Shown: positions 1 through 8,138 of the stretch, piece by piece
How positions within the stretch are numbered: the stretch's first letter is position 1
Layout of the letters: each line of letters begins with the position of its first letter
NCBI GenBank assembly: GCA_964624795.1
Contig: CAZUZS010000065.1
Span: 1 to 27,748, forward strand
Source of the DNA: CAZUZS01 sp964624795
GTDB taxonomy: Bacteria; Calditrichota; Calditrichia; RBG-13-44-9
Reading direction: 5' to 3'
DNA length: 27,748 nucleotides
Position numbers and translations under genes: made by a program
Notes under the pieces: model-generated
Database searches by the model: none
What the model was told of the DNA's origin: nothing
Seen by the model: only the letters and a program-made list of their open reading frames with translations

Positions 1-171
1 CTGACCGGGCATCCCTGCGTGGTTTTGCCCAACGGCTTCAATGAACAGGGCAGCCCTACCAGCATCAGCTTCATCGGGAGATTGTATGATGAAGGAACGC
101 TGCTGGCAGTCGCCAAAAAATACCAGGAGGCCACCAGTTTCAATTTGAAGCATCCGCCGATGTTTCAATGA
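1..171 (+). CDS. Amidase family protein, C-terminal fragment
   Basis: The window opens inside an open frame that ends at TGA 169-171, leaving 56 residues. They read like the C-terminal end of amidase-signature enzymes (the GatA/amidase family): a GHPCVVLPNGF stretch, then SISFIGRLYDEGTLLAVAKK, then a tail ending in HPPMFQ. In this family the segment follows the catalytic Ser-cisSer-Lys core, which lies outside the window, so neither activity nor substrate can be judged. It could be a GatA subunit of the tRNA amidotransferase or a stand-alone amidase. The N-terminus is missing because of the window edge, not because the gene is broken. Confidence 0.8.
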   Translation: MTGHPCVVLPNGFNEQGSPTSISFIGRLYDEGTLLAVAKKYQEATSFNLKHPPMFQ

Positions 172-330
172 TGCGCACTTTTGGCTTCGTGCCGGGATTA
201 TAACCGGAGGTCGGGGCACCCGGAAGATTGAATTCAGCAATAAAAAATATTGGTAACATTGCCGGCCAAAATCTCATCAAATGAAATGTTTTACAGGAAA
301 CGGAATTTTCGCGAAGGGAGTGTTCATTTG

Positions 331-939
331 ATGAGATCAGTTTTCCGGGATGGTCTGTTTGAAAAGTCAGTCGATTTTCAGAGCATGTTGAACCGCATAA
401 AAAATCGGGCAGAATCTGCTGTTCCGGTGCGCGGCGATGAGGATCGGTTGAAATATTTGAAATTAAATTACCAGCGATACCTTCGCATTCTAAAAACTTA
501 CCGGATTTCCGATGACCTTTGCGACGCGCTTGGGAGCATCGACCGGGAGATGTGGTGGATGGTAATCACCGAGGATTGGTGCGGCGATTCGGCGCAGACG
601 CTGCCTTATATCGCCCGGATGGCGGAATGTAATTCGAAAATTCACCTGCGCTTTTTCTCCCGCGAGGAGAACCCGGAGTTGATGGAGAAGCATCTGACAA
701 ACGGCAAACGCAGCATTCCCAAGCTAATTTCAGTGGATGAAGCCGGAGATGAGCTGTTTGAATGGGGCCCGCGTCCCGAACCGGCAGCCGAAATTTTTCG
801 GGAAGCCCAGGCAGCGGGATTGCAAAAACCGGAAATCCAGCAGCGGCTTCACACCTGGTATTTCCGGGATGGCGGCAAGACGCTGGAAGAGGAATTCCGG
901 GAGTTGCTTCAGACCGTAAACTTGCCACTGCACTCCTGA
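331..939 (+). CDS. Thioredoxin-fold protein with WCGDS (CxxS) site
   Basis: This 202-residue protein resembles the thioredoxin_9-type family. A helical N-terminal half (about 85 residues) precedes a thioredoxin-like core with the segment TEDWCGDSAQTLP, then a cis-proline-like IPKLI strand. The usual CxxC is CGDS here, so only one active-site cysteine remains. I believe WCGD followed by Ala or Ser is common in this family, so the loss is probably a family trait. A redox or thiol-binding role is inferred; no partner is known. The ATG at 331 is chosen because AAGGGAG at 314-320 precedes it by 10 bases. The frame is also open from a TTG at 250 and an ATG at 286, but neither has a good ribosome binding site. 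Confidence 0.8.
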   Translation: MRSVFRDGLFEKSVDFQSMLNRIKNRAESAVPVRGDEDRLKYLKLNYQRYLRILKTYRISDDLCDALGSIDREMWWMVITEDWCGDSAQTLPYIARMAECNSKIHLRFFSREENPELMEKHLTNGKRSIPKLISVDEAGDELFEWGPRPEPAAEIFREAQAAGLQKPEIQQRLHTWYFRDGGKTLEEEFRELLQTVNLPLHS

Positions 940-1115
940 GCCGCCAGCACCGTTTTATCTCAAAATAAACATTTGGCGCGTTCCTGCGCTTTCGCCAACC
1001 AATCAAATACTCTCGGGAAAAGTGAAACTTCATCGATGCAAGCACGCCAAAATCGCAATAAAAAAAGAATCTAAATATTGCATGGTTGCGTATTTTTTGT
1101 AGATTTAAGGCAAAA

Positions 1116-1661
1116 ATGGATAAAATGCAATCTGCAGACATACCGGAAACCATGCGCGTAATTTTAGGGCGGCGCTCCTGCCGGGCCTTTCAGCCGGATG
1201 AAATTCCGCAGGCGCATATCGATTTGCTGATCGAGGCGTTGCGTTGGGCGCCATCCGCCGGGAACCGCCAGCCGTGGCATTTCTACCTGGTGAAAAATGC
1301 AGAATTAAAACAGAAGCTGGTGGACGCTGCATACGGACAGGCTTTTCTGGCGCAGGCTCCGCTGGTGTTTTTGATCTGTGCGAGGCCGGAGCAGTCTGCT
1401 GCGCGTTACCGGGAGCGGGGAAGGTCTCTTTACGTTTACCAGGATACTGCCATCGCCTCGGAAAACCTGATGTTGGCGGCCACCGCATTGGGATATGGGA
1501 GCTGCTGGATGGGCGCCTTTGATGAAAGCCGGGTTTCGCAAGTGCTGGCATTGCCGCCGGGCCAGCGTCCGGTGGCGATTATTCCGGTGGGGAAACCGGC
1601 GGAAAATCCGGAGCCACCGCCCCGCCTGGACCGGAAGGAAGTAATCACGATTTTAGAGTGA
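1116..1661 (+). CDS. Nitroreductase family protein
   Basis: This 181-residue protein is the normal length for a small FMN-dependent nitroreductase. The N-terminal segment RRSCRAFQPDEIP and the following APSAGNRQPWHF match the conserved phosphate/FMN-binding region of the family. A C-terminal LGYGSCWMG segment and the VAIIPVGKP strand are also typical. Members reduce nitro compounds, quinones or flavin-type substrates with NAD(P)H; the substrate here cannot be read from the sequence. The ATG at 1116 is preferred, with a weak TTAAGG upstream. A second ATG at 1125 is possible. The gene stands alone between two unrelated genes. Confidence 0.88.
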   Translation: MDKMQSADIPETMRVILGRRSCRAFQPDEIPQAHIDLLIEALRWAPSAGNRQPWHFYLVKNAELKQKLVDAAYGQAFLAQAPLVFLICARPEQSAARYRERGRSLYVYQDTAIASENLMLAATALGYGSCWMGAFDESRVSQVLALPPGQRPVAIIPVGKPAENPEPPPRLDRKEVITILE

Positions 1662-1749
1662 ACCTGATTATCAGAATAGATTAAAGCCTGAATTTGAATG
1701 CGATGCCGGCATCTGATTTGACCTGCGGCTGCACATTCACGGAAAGAAA

Positions 1750-3492
1750 ATGAACAGACAACTCCTATTATCTATTTTCCCGGCAGTTCTTCTGCTGTGC
1801 TCCATCTCCGATCTATTTGCCGGCTCCCCAAAAAAAGGCTACTATTCCGCCATCGATTCGCTGGGCATCGCCGAAACTTCGGAGGGGGAGCTGCTGTCTT
1901 ACCAGAGCAGCTTTTTCCCGCTTTCATTCAGCGAGCGGGGCCGCCAGAGCGCCACGGCATGGCGTGGAATGCCCCCCGGTTATCTGGATTACGAATTTCA
2001 AAACGTGCCGCTGGTGAACCCGTTGTGGGGTTACTGGGACAACCAGCTTCTGCCGTTGGAGATCATTCGCCACCGCAATTTGGAAGCCTCAACTTTCAGG
2101 TATGACTTTGTCCCTATGACGGTCAGGAATTTATCCAAGCCGGTAAGCCGCATCGCTTATTCGGAAGATACACAATTCGGCCTGTCGTATCTCGATGCAA
2201 ACCTTTCCGAATACTACCGAAAGGACAGCTATTTCCGGCTGGGTGGAAACAACATCTTGTGGAGCGGAATTGCTTCCCAATACACCAAGACACAGGTGAA
2301 CACCTACCGGGCACAGTTTCACCACCAGATTTCATCCCGATTAAGCATTGATCTGTGGTATTGGCAATTGCGCCACAGGTTTCAGATCTCGCCGTTCCCG
2401 GTGGTGGAAGCTATCCAGTCAGTCCACCGGGTGGGGCAGGTGTTGTGGTTCAACCTGAACTACGCCCCGGATTCGACCAGCCGGCTGACGCTGACGCCTT
2501 ATGCCTACAAATGGGGCGACCAGTTTTACACCCAGGGTTTTAACGAACAGCGCAAGGTGCAGATGTACTCCACCGGCATCCGGTTGAAATATGAAAAATT
2601 CTACTCAAGAGGCAGTGTGCAGGCCAGTTCCAACCTGGTCCGGCACAAAATAACAAAGGCGTTTCATATCGAAGAAAACGGACAGATGGATGGCGAGTTT
2701 GATCTCAGCGCTACCCGCGATGCCGGTCTGTTCTCGCTCCATTTTGGCGGCGGTTACAGGGTTTCGCAATCGGTAGGCAATGCGCCTTCTTTAAGTTTCG
2801 GGGTGGGAATGAAAGGGCTGTTTGGTTGGCAGAACGAATTCCGGGTTTCACAGCGCCCGCAAAATGTACCGCTTGCACCACTTTTCTGGAGCGACGATTC
2901 CATTTCCCGCTTGCGCAATCCCAAAATGCCGCTGCGCACCGGCATCGATTGGTTGTTGCATGTGCCGGTCGGATCAAATACAATATTTAAGATTCGCCCA
3001 TTTTACGAGCGATTTGCCAACACATGGGAATATGCTCCTGATCAGGCACGTTTTCGACAGGATGATATTGACAATTCGGGTCTGTTTACGTCGCTCGAAA
3101 CCCAAATATGGCGGCTTCACCTGAAGGATGAATTTACCTACAGCAGCAACTACCAGGAGAGCTTTATCCCGCAGACCAATAATGTGCTGATCGCCAATTT
3201 CCCGCTGTCTCTTTTCAATAATGCCCTCAAACTGGACGGATATGCGATTTACCACTTCATCGGCTTGTGGCGACCGCCCGATTACGATCCGTTGACGAAC
3301 CAATATGTGCGAACCGGAATCGAAAGCGGCAATTTTCACCTGCTGGATCTGAAACTGCTCTTTCATGTCAGAACCGCTACCCTTTTCCTGGTTTCGGAGA
3401 ACACAATTTCCCAGGATTATGCGTTAATCAGCGGTTACACCGAATTCTTCAGGGTGATCCGCTTCGGAATTTACTGGACGCTGTTTAATTGA
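1750..3492 (+). CDS. Predicted outer-membrane beta-barrel protein
   Basis: This 580-residue protein is not recognised by name. It begins with a clear Sec signal peptide (MNRQLLLSIFPAVLLLC, with a likely cleavage site after FAG near residue 25). The rest is rich in alternating aromatic and polar residues with many short Tyr/Phe/Trp-bounded strands. The last residues, RFGIYWTLFN, are aromatic, as expected for an outer-membrane insertion signal. It has no obvious TonB box, plug domain or enzyme motif. The best reading is a porin-like or other barrel protein of the outer membrane; the cargo is unknown. GGAAAG just before the ATG serves as ribosome binding site. Confidence 0.6.
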   Translation: MNRQLLLSIFPAVLLLCSISDLFAGSPKKGYYSAIDSLGIAETSEGELLSYQSSFFPLSFSERGRQSATAWRGMPPGYLDYEFQNVPLVNPLWGYWDNQLLPLEIIRHRNLEASTFRYDFVPMTVRNLSKPVSRIAYSEDTQFGLSYLDANLSEYYRKDSYFRLGGNNILWSGIASQYTKTQVNTYRAQFHHQISSRLSIDLWYWQLRHRFQISPFPVVEAIQSVHRVGQVLWFNLNYAPDSTSRLTLTPYAYKWGDQFYTQGFNEQRKVQMYSTGIRLKYEKFYSRGSVQASSNLVRHKITKAFHIEENGQMDGEFDLSATRDAGLFSLHFGGGYRVSQSVGNAPSLSFGVGMKGLFGWQNEFRVSQRPQNVPLAPLFWSDDSISRLRNPKMPLRTGIDWLLHVPVGSNTIFKIRPFYERFANTWEYAPDQARFRQDDIDNSGLFTSLETQIWRLHLKDEFTYSSNYQESFIPQTNNVLIANFPLSLFNNALKLDGYAIYHFIGLWRPPDYDPLTNQYVRTGIESGNFHLLDLKLLFHVRTATLFLVSENTISQDYALISGYTEFFRVIRFGIYWTLFN

Positions 3493-3589
3493 ATGGAACA
3501 TCCTTCGACACGGAGATTGTGTAGAAACGGAAAATTGGACATAGGTATAAATTTCGTGACTATCATTAATACAGCGAAAGATTCGGAGA

Positions 3590-3691
3590 AACCGTTAAAA
3601 CGGTTATTAAGAAAATTCCGGATCTCATTAACACCGGGATTAATCCCGGTGTTAATGAGAATCACACGCGGTTTGAGCCGTTTCAACGGCT
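3590..3691. repeat. Composite of three palindromes (REP/MITE-like)
   Basis: Three inverted repeats lie in a row in the intergenic region. The first, 3590-3605, has arms AACCGTT and AACGGTT around AA. The central one, 3623-3660, is a perfect 38-bp palindrome with 19-bp arms (TCTCATTAACACCGGGATT). The third, 3676-3691, has arms AGCCGTT and AACGGCT around TC. The outer two are near copies of each other, so the element is roughly symmetrical about the large palindrome. Neither side has a U-tract, which argues against a simple terminator. A dispersed hairpin element of REP or MITE type is inferred. No transposase is visible nearby. Confidence 0.65.
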
Positions 3692-3731
3692 TACGAAAAT
3701 CAATCTTTCGAGGTAGTATTGTCAACCTCAT

Positions 3732-3782
3732 CCCTTTTCCCCTTACCCCCTTTCCATTAGCCATGTTGGAAAAGGAAAAGGG
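3732..3782. repeat. Imperfect pyrimidine/purine inverted repeat
   Basis: CCCTTTTCC at 3732-3740 pairs with GGAAAAGGG at 3774-3782, and CTTTCCA at 3750-3756 pairs imperfectly with TGGAAAAG at 3767-3774. This forms a long interrupted hairpin about 60 bases before pgpA. It has no U-tract. Its role is unknown; it may belong to the same insertion as the palindromes just upstream. Confidence 0.4.
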
Positions 3783-3845
3783 AGCAAAAATATGATCGCG
3801 TTTTTGAGCGACCGATGAGATGGAAAAGATTGAGGTTAAAGGAAG

Positions 3846-4304
3846 GTGGTTTCAGATTTGAGATTCCTTAATTACATCATCGCGACCGCTTTCGGGGCCG
3901 GCTACTCCCCGGTTGCCCCCGGAACAGCCGGCAGCCTGCTGGCGGTACTGATTATCTACTATTTTTCACCAATTCCGGTTTTGCTCCTTCTTGCCATTCT
4001 CTTTGTGCTCTTCTGGATGGGCGTCTATTCCGGAACCAAAGTCGAAAGGGAGGTCGGAAACGATCCTTCCATTGTTGTTATGGACGAGGTCGTAGGGATG
4101 GGAATCAGCCTGCTTTTTCTGCCCCGGGACTGGCGGTTGTTCCTCATAGCATTCATTCTCTTCCGCCTTTTCGATATCGTCAAGCCCCCGCCCATCAATC
4201 GCTCGCAGCAAATTCACGGCGGCATGGGAATCATGATCGACGATGTTCTGGCAGGAATTTATGCACTCGCGGTCGTCCAAATTGTCCGATTTGTTTTTTT
4301 CTGA
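3846..4304 (+). CDS. pgpA: Phosphatidylglycerophosphatase A
   Basis: PgpA removes the phosphate from phosphatidylglycerophosphate at the inner membrane, the last step of phosphatidylglycerol synthesis. The 152-residue length fits the family. The conserved segments are present in order: SPVAPGTAGS near residue 21, DPSIVVMDEVVGM near 73, FRLFDIVKPPPI near 106 and GGMGIMIDDVLAG near 124. Several hydrophobic segments between them would span the membrane. The start is uncertain. GTG at 3846 directly abuts AAAGGAAG, too close for a normal site. TTG at 3858 has GGTGG about 7 bases upstream and may be the true start. The TIGR03546/TIGR03545 pair follows. Confidence 0.9.
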   Translation: MVSDLRFLNYIIATAFGAGYSPVAPGTAGSLLAVLIIYYFSPIPVLLLLAILFVLFWMGVYSGTKVEREVGNDPSIVVMDEVVGMGISLLFLPRDWRLFLIAFILFRLFDIVKPPPINRSQQIHGGMGIMIDDVLAGIYALAVVQIVRFVFF

Positions 4305-4396
4305 ATTTCATCCCAACCCCTAAAAACAATTTGTTCAGACAGACTCCGTAACATAAATTATTCCACGATTGTCGAACTAAGCACACAAGAGGCGCC

Positions 4397-4924
4397 ATGT
4401 TTCTACTTCAATTTTTAAGCAAGCTGCTGAAAATTTTGCGTTCGGGTGCCACACCCGGGCAGATCGCCGGCGGTTTCATCCTGGGAATGATAATCGGATT
4501 GACACCTTCTTTCATCAATCCGATCACCCTGTTCGTGATTCTCCTCATCATTGTTTTGAATGTGAACATCGCTACCGCCCTGTTTTCCCTTGCCGTTTTC
4601 AAAGGAATAGCCTACTTGGCGGACCCTGCATTCCATTCTCTGGGCTACGCGGTGCTGGTCGATTTAAAAGCGCTGCGGGGATTGTGGACAACCCTCTACA
4701 ATATTCCGTTTGTGCCATTCACACGATTCAATAATACGGTGGAAATGGGAAGTTTGATTGTGGCCATAATCCTGCTCATCCCGGTGTTCTGGGCGATCAA
4801 GAAATTTGTTATTCAATATCGTGAAAAATATGAGCCCAAAGTGCAGAACTGGAAATGGATCAAGCTAATGAAAGCATCCGGTTTCTATAAATTGTATGAA
4901 CGACTTAAATTTCTGGGAGACTAA
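4397..4924 (+). CDS. TIGR03546 family membrane protein
   Basis: This 175-residue protein matches what I know of the TIGR03546 family, found in a minority of outer-membrane bacteria and usually encoded beside TIGR03545. Its function is not established. It begins with an amphipathic stretch, then GATPGQIAGGFILGMIIGLTP. Two or three hydrophobic segments follow (roughly residues 24-44, 47-65 and 118-138), and the C-terminal tail is basic and aromatic. AGAGG lies just upstream of the ATG. The stop codon is only two bases before the start of the next gene, so the two are surely cotranscribed and probably act together in the envelope. Confidence 0.75.
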   Translation: MFLLQFLSKLLKILRSGATPGQIAGGFILGMIIGLTPSFINPITLFVILLIIVLNVNIATALFSLAVFKGIAYLADPAFHSLGYAVLVDLKALRGLWTTLYNIPFVPFTRFNNTVEMGSLIVAIILLIPVFWAIKKFVIQYREKYEPKVQNWKWIKLMKASGFYKLYERLKFLGD

Positions 4925-4926
4925 TC

Positions 4927-6792
4927 TTGCGAAAAAAAGGCGTCATATCCCTGGTTATCTTCATTGCTCTCATCGTTGCATTGACATTCATTTTTACCGA
5001 TAGCTGGCTGGAACACACCATGGAGTCTGCCGGGAGCTCGATTGTGGGTGCCAAAGTGGAATTCGACGGTGTGGATTTTTCCCTGCTGCATTTGCGGATG
5101 CGCTGGCAGCGGTTGCAGGTTACCGATCCCAAAGACACCTGGAAGAACCTGTTCGAGACAGGAAAAACCGAATTTGCGCTGGAGTTGGAGCCGCTGCTGA
5201 CCAAGAAAATCATTATTGATAATCTGCAATTGGAGGGGCTGCGTTTTTCCACGAAGCGGGAAACAGACGGCAAGTTGCCGGAAAAACCTTCAAAGCCGGA
5301 AGAGAAATCAAAAGTTGTTTTGGCGGTGCAGAATGAGCTGGAGAAAGCAACCGCCAAAATGCCGGTCATGAATCTGCAGCAGTACAGCCGCAAGGTGAAT
5401 GTGGACAGCCTGTGGAAGATGATCGATCTGAGAAGCCCGCAGAAAATCGATTCATTGAAAAAAGAGTATGAACAAAAATATGCGAATTGGGAAAACCGGC
5501 TGCAAACCCTGCCCACTGAGAAGGAATTGAAAGGATTGCAGAGCCAGATCGAGGGCATTCAGGTTGACCAGATCAAAACCGTGAACGATTTTCAAACAGC
5601 GCTGGCAAAAGCCAACAGGATTTACAAGGAAGCCGATTCCCTGAACAAAAATTTCAAAAAGATCAAATCGGATTTTCAGACGCAGATCGCGCAGATCAAA
5701 ACATCTCCGGATGTGGTGAAACAGTGGATCAACCAGGATTACCAGCGGGCGCTGCAACTGGCGCACCTGCCGGAAATCTCGGTAAAGAATGTTGCCGATA
5801 TTTTGTTTGGGCGGCAGATTATCAATAAAGTTCAAGCGGTGAGTGGGTACGTCGGAACGGCTCGCTATTATATGGAAAAGGTGAAATCCACCCAGCCCAA
5901 AAAGAAGGAGAGTCCGCCGCGTCTGAAGGGACAGGATATCTATTTCAGTTCGAAACGGAACTGGCCGAAATTTTGGATTAAGCAGATTTCTCTTTCCGGC
6001 GTGGCGATGAATGAGGTGCAGCTTGCCGGCAATGTAAAGGATGTTGTTTCCAGCCAGGCGGTAATCGGTAAACCCACCACGTTTGCAGTAAACGGAACAC
6101 GCCGGGATCAGGCAGCGCTGAAAGTGGATGGCACTTTCGATTATCTGGGCGAGAAACCGACTGAGACGATCAACGTTAATTTCCAGAACATGCCGATGTC
6201 CAACATCAAACTTAGCGACTCCCCGATATTGCCATACAAATTTCAGCAGGGAAGCGGGCGGGTGAACTCCATGCTGCAATTCCAGGGAAGCGATTTTCTG
6301 GCCGATGTCAAATTTGTGGCCAGTGGTGTGCGATTCGACTATTCGGACAAGCCAGTCGGCCTGAACCCGAGGCTGGTAGAAATCACCCGTTCCATCGCGG
6401 AAGCGATCAACACCATCAATGTTCAGGCGGTGGCGAAACGGACCGGCGACAAATTCAGTTTTTCCATTAACTCCAACCTGGACAACCTCATCTACAACAA
6501 GATGAAAGAGATTGTGTCCGGCGAAGTAGAGAAAGCAAGACAGCAATTGGAGCAACGTGTGCGTGCCGAAGTGGAAAAATATCAGAAAAACCTGGAAGCG
6601 CTGACTGCGCAGAAAAAGCAGGAGCTGCAATCCCGCCTCGATCTAGCGCAGGCTGAAATTCAAAAAAGAACCGATGAAATCCAGGCCAAGCGCAAGGAAA
6701 TTGAAGATCGCATCGAGCAGGAGAAAAAGAAACTGCAAAAGAACCTGGAAAACCAGGCAAAAGACAAATTGAAGGATCTGTTCAAGAAGTAG
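4927..6792 (+). CDS. TIGR03545 family envelope protein
   Basis: This 621-residue protein fits the TIGR03545 family, partner of TIGR03546. Residues 5-25 form one N-terminal membrane anchor. The next stretch (VEFDGVDFSLLHLRMRWQRL and the LEPLLTKKIIIDNLQLEGL region) resembles the start of AsmA-like envelope proteins. The middle contains long charged helices. The last 100 residues (about 520-621) are Glu/Lys/Gln-rich and would form a coiled coil. An inner-membrane-anchored periplasmic role is inferred; the molecular function is unknown. The start is TTG at 4927, supported by GGGAG about 7 bases upstream, inside the end of the preceding gene. Confidence 0.75.
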   Translation: MRKKGVISLVIFIALIVALTFIFTDSWLEHTMESAGSSIVGAKVEFDGVDFSLLHLRMRWQRLQVTDPKDTWKNLFETGKTEFALELEPLLTKKIIIDNLQLEGLRFSTKRETDGKLPEKPSKPEEKSKVVLAVQNELEKATAKMPVMNLQQYSRKVNVDSLWKMIDLRSPQKIDSLKKEYEQKYANWENRLQTLPTEKELKGLQSQIEGIQVDQIKTVNDFQTALAKANRIYKEADSLNKNFKKIKSDFQTQIAQIKTSPDVVKQWINQDYQRALQLAHLPEISVKNVADILFGRQIINKVQAVSGYVGTARYYMEKVKSTQPKKKESPPRLKGQDIYFSSKRNWPKFWIKQISLSGVAMNEVQLAGNVKDVVSSQAVIGKPTTFAVNGTRRDQAALKVDGTFDYLGEKPTETINVNFQNMPMSNIKLSDSPILPYKFQQGSGRVNSMLQFQGSDFLADVKFVASGVRFDYSDKPVGLNPRLVEITRSIAEAINTINVQAVAKRTGDKFSFSINSNLDNLIYNKMKEIVSGEVEKARQQLEQRVRAEVEKYQKNLEALTAQKKQELQSRLDLAQAEIQKRTDEIQAKRKEIEDRIEQEKKKLQKNLENQAKDKLKDLFKK

Positions 6793-7230
6793 TGCTGCCG
6801 GTTGGGGGGGACAGGAATCGCAGGAAGACGATTGCAATCACGATTAGGATTTTGATTACGAACCCTGTATTCCGTGTTGAAGGAAAATAATCTTAAAGAT
6901 GTTTAGATAGAACGTTTACTGGTACAAACCCGAATTCAGGCATAAAAGCCATCAGGTTTCAGGGGATAACTGTTTCCTACGGGATGATTTTTGACTTAAA
7001 TAGTTTGGGGCTATTTTGCCGCGAGATGAATGCTTGTGCCTCGTGCTCCATGGTTTGCTTCATGTTTTCTTCATGTTGGGATGATAATCTCCATTGGCAT
7101 TTGCCTGCACTATTAATTTGAAGTTGATAATTTATATGAACTTCAGATCTCTCTGTATAGAATTAGCCTTTGGTTCAATATAACCGGACAACTTTCACGC
7201 ACATCGAATTTCGAGATAAGGGAAAAGATC
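6793..7230. other. Intergenic region with degenerate hexamer repeat
   Basis: This stretch between the TIGR03545 gene and sdhC has no convincing gene on either strand. At 6835-6858, read on the minus strand, it holds a degenerate run of TAATCA, AAATCC, TAATCG and TGATTG. The hexamer type recurs at 25941-25970. The promoter of the sdh operon must lie in the last part, but I see no clear match to a -35/-10 pair. Confidence 0.45.
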
Positions 7231-7926
7231 ATGGCGGATAAATTTTTCAGATCGGTGCTCCGGACGACAGTTGGTAAGAAATATCTCGTTGCCATTGGTG
7301 GTCTGCTGTTTTTCCTGTTTCTCTTTTTCCATCTGGCAGGAAACCTGGTAATTCTTACCGGCCAGGCCGACAAGTTCAACGCATATTCCCATTTTTTGGT
7401 TAGTCTCGGTGGTTTGCTTTATATCGCGGAAATTATTCTCCTGGCGGCGTTTCTGCTTCATTCCACCATTGCCGTAATTGTGACGCTGATGAATAATGCT
7501 GCCCGCCCGGACGGATATCGCATGGTGAAAAGTGCGGGGCCGCCGAGCCATAAAACGATATCGTCCAAAACAATGATCTGGACAGGAATAGTGGTGCTGG
7601 TTTTTGTCGTTTTCCACGTCATTACATTTAAATACGGTCCCGGAATGGCGCAAGGATATATTGCTACCGTGCATGGCGAGAAGATGAGAGATTTGTACCG
7701 CCTGGTGATCGAGGTATTCAAAAACAAGTGGTTCGTCATCTGGTATGCGATCGCAATGATCTTTTTGGGTTTTCATCTTCGTCACGCGTTTTGGAGCTCT
7801 TTCCAGTCGCTCGGCTTTAACAATGCCAGGTGGACACCCTTTTTATACAGGCTTGGTGTGACATTGGCGATATTACTTTCAGCAGGATTCCTGATTATTC
7901 CACTTTGGGTTTATTTCATTTATTAA
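7231..7926 (+). CDS. sdhC: Succinate dehydrogenase cytochrome b subunit, type B
   Basis: This is the membrane anchor of succinate:quinone oxidoreductase, of the single-subunit di-heme b558 kind. The 231-residue protein has five hydrophobic segments. Histidines 34 (FFHLAGN), 77 (LLHST), 129 (VFHV) and 182 (GFHLRH) are placed, one per helix, where the four axial heme ligands of type-B enzymes such as Bacillus subtilis SdhC lie. Such enzymes usually work with menaquinone. AAGGGA lies a few bases before the ATG. sdhA follows after a 212-base gap, long for an operon; the gap contains no supportable gene. Confidence 0.93.
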   Translation: MADKFFRSVLRTTVGKKYLVAIGGLLFFLFLFFHLAGNLVILTGQADKFNAYSHFLVSLGGLLYIAEIILLAAFLLHSTIAVIVTLMNNAARPDGYRMVKSAGPPSHKTISSKTMIWTGIVVLVFVVFHVITFKYGPGMAQGYIATVHGEKMRDLYRLVIEVFKNKWFVIWYAIAMIFLGFHLRHAFWSSFQSLGFNNARWTPFLYRLGVTLAILLSAGFLIIPLWVYFIY

Positions 7927-8138
7927 AAGCAACACTCAGTTACTTGACGGGTTTTATGGAAATAACGGGAGGAGCCCCTGGAACACCGGAGGCTAAGTTT
8001 AAGCCTGGAAAATAAACTCGAGATTCGGCAAATGTGGATGCAATCAGGACAGACTGAACGATCAAATAGTCGGACAGACGAAATGAAGATGATCCTGAGT
8101 ATTTCTCTATTTCCGTCAAAAAAATGGAGATTTAGGTA

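Noticed and set aside
331..939. Inactive, degenerate thioredoxin because the second cysteine is missing
   Set aside because: The rest of the protein is intact, and a WCGD(A/S) site appears to be usual in this family, so decay is not needed to explain it.
3493..3795. 100-codon open frame on the plus strand after the beta-barrel gene
   Set aside because: It runs straight through the palindromes, with residues dictated by the repeats, and has no recognisable motif.
5452..6630. 392-codon open frame on the minus strand
   Set aside because: It is the mirror of the charged, coiled-coil TIGR03545 gene. The composition is a by-product of that gene and there is no ribosome binding site.
7956..8015. 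19-codon frame in the sdhC-sdhA spacer
   Set aside because: Too short and without a good ribosome binding site or any sign of conservation that can be seen here.
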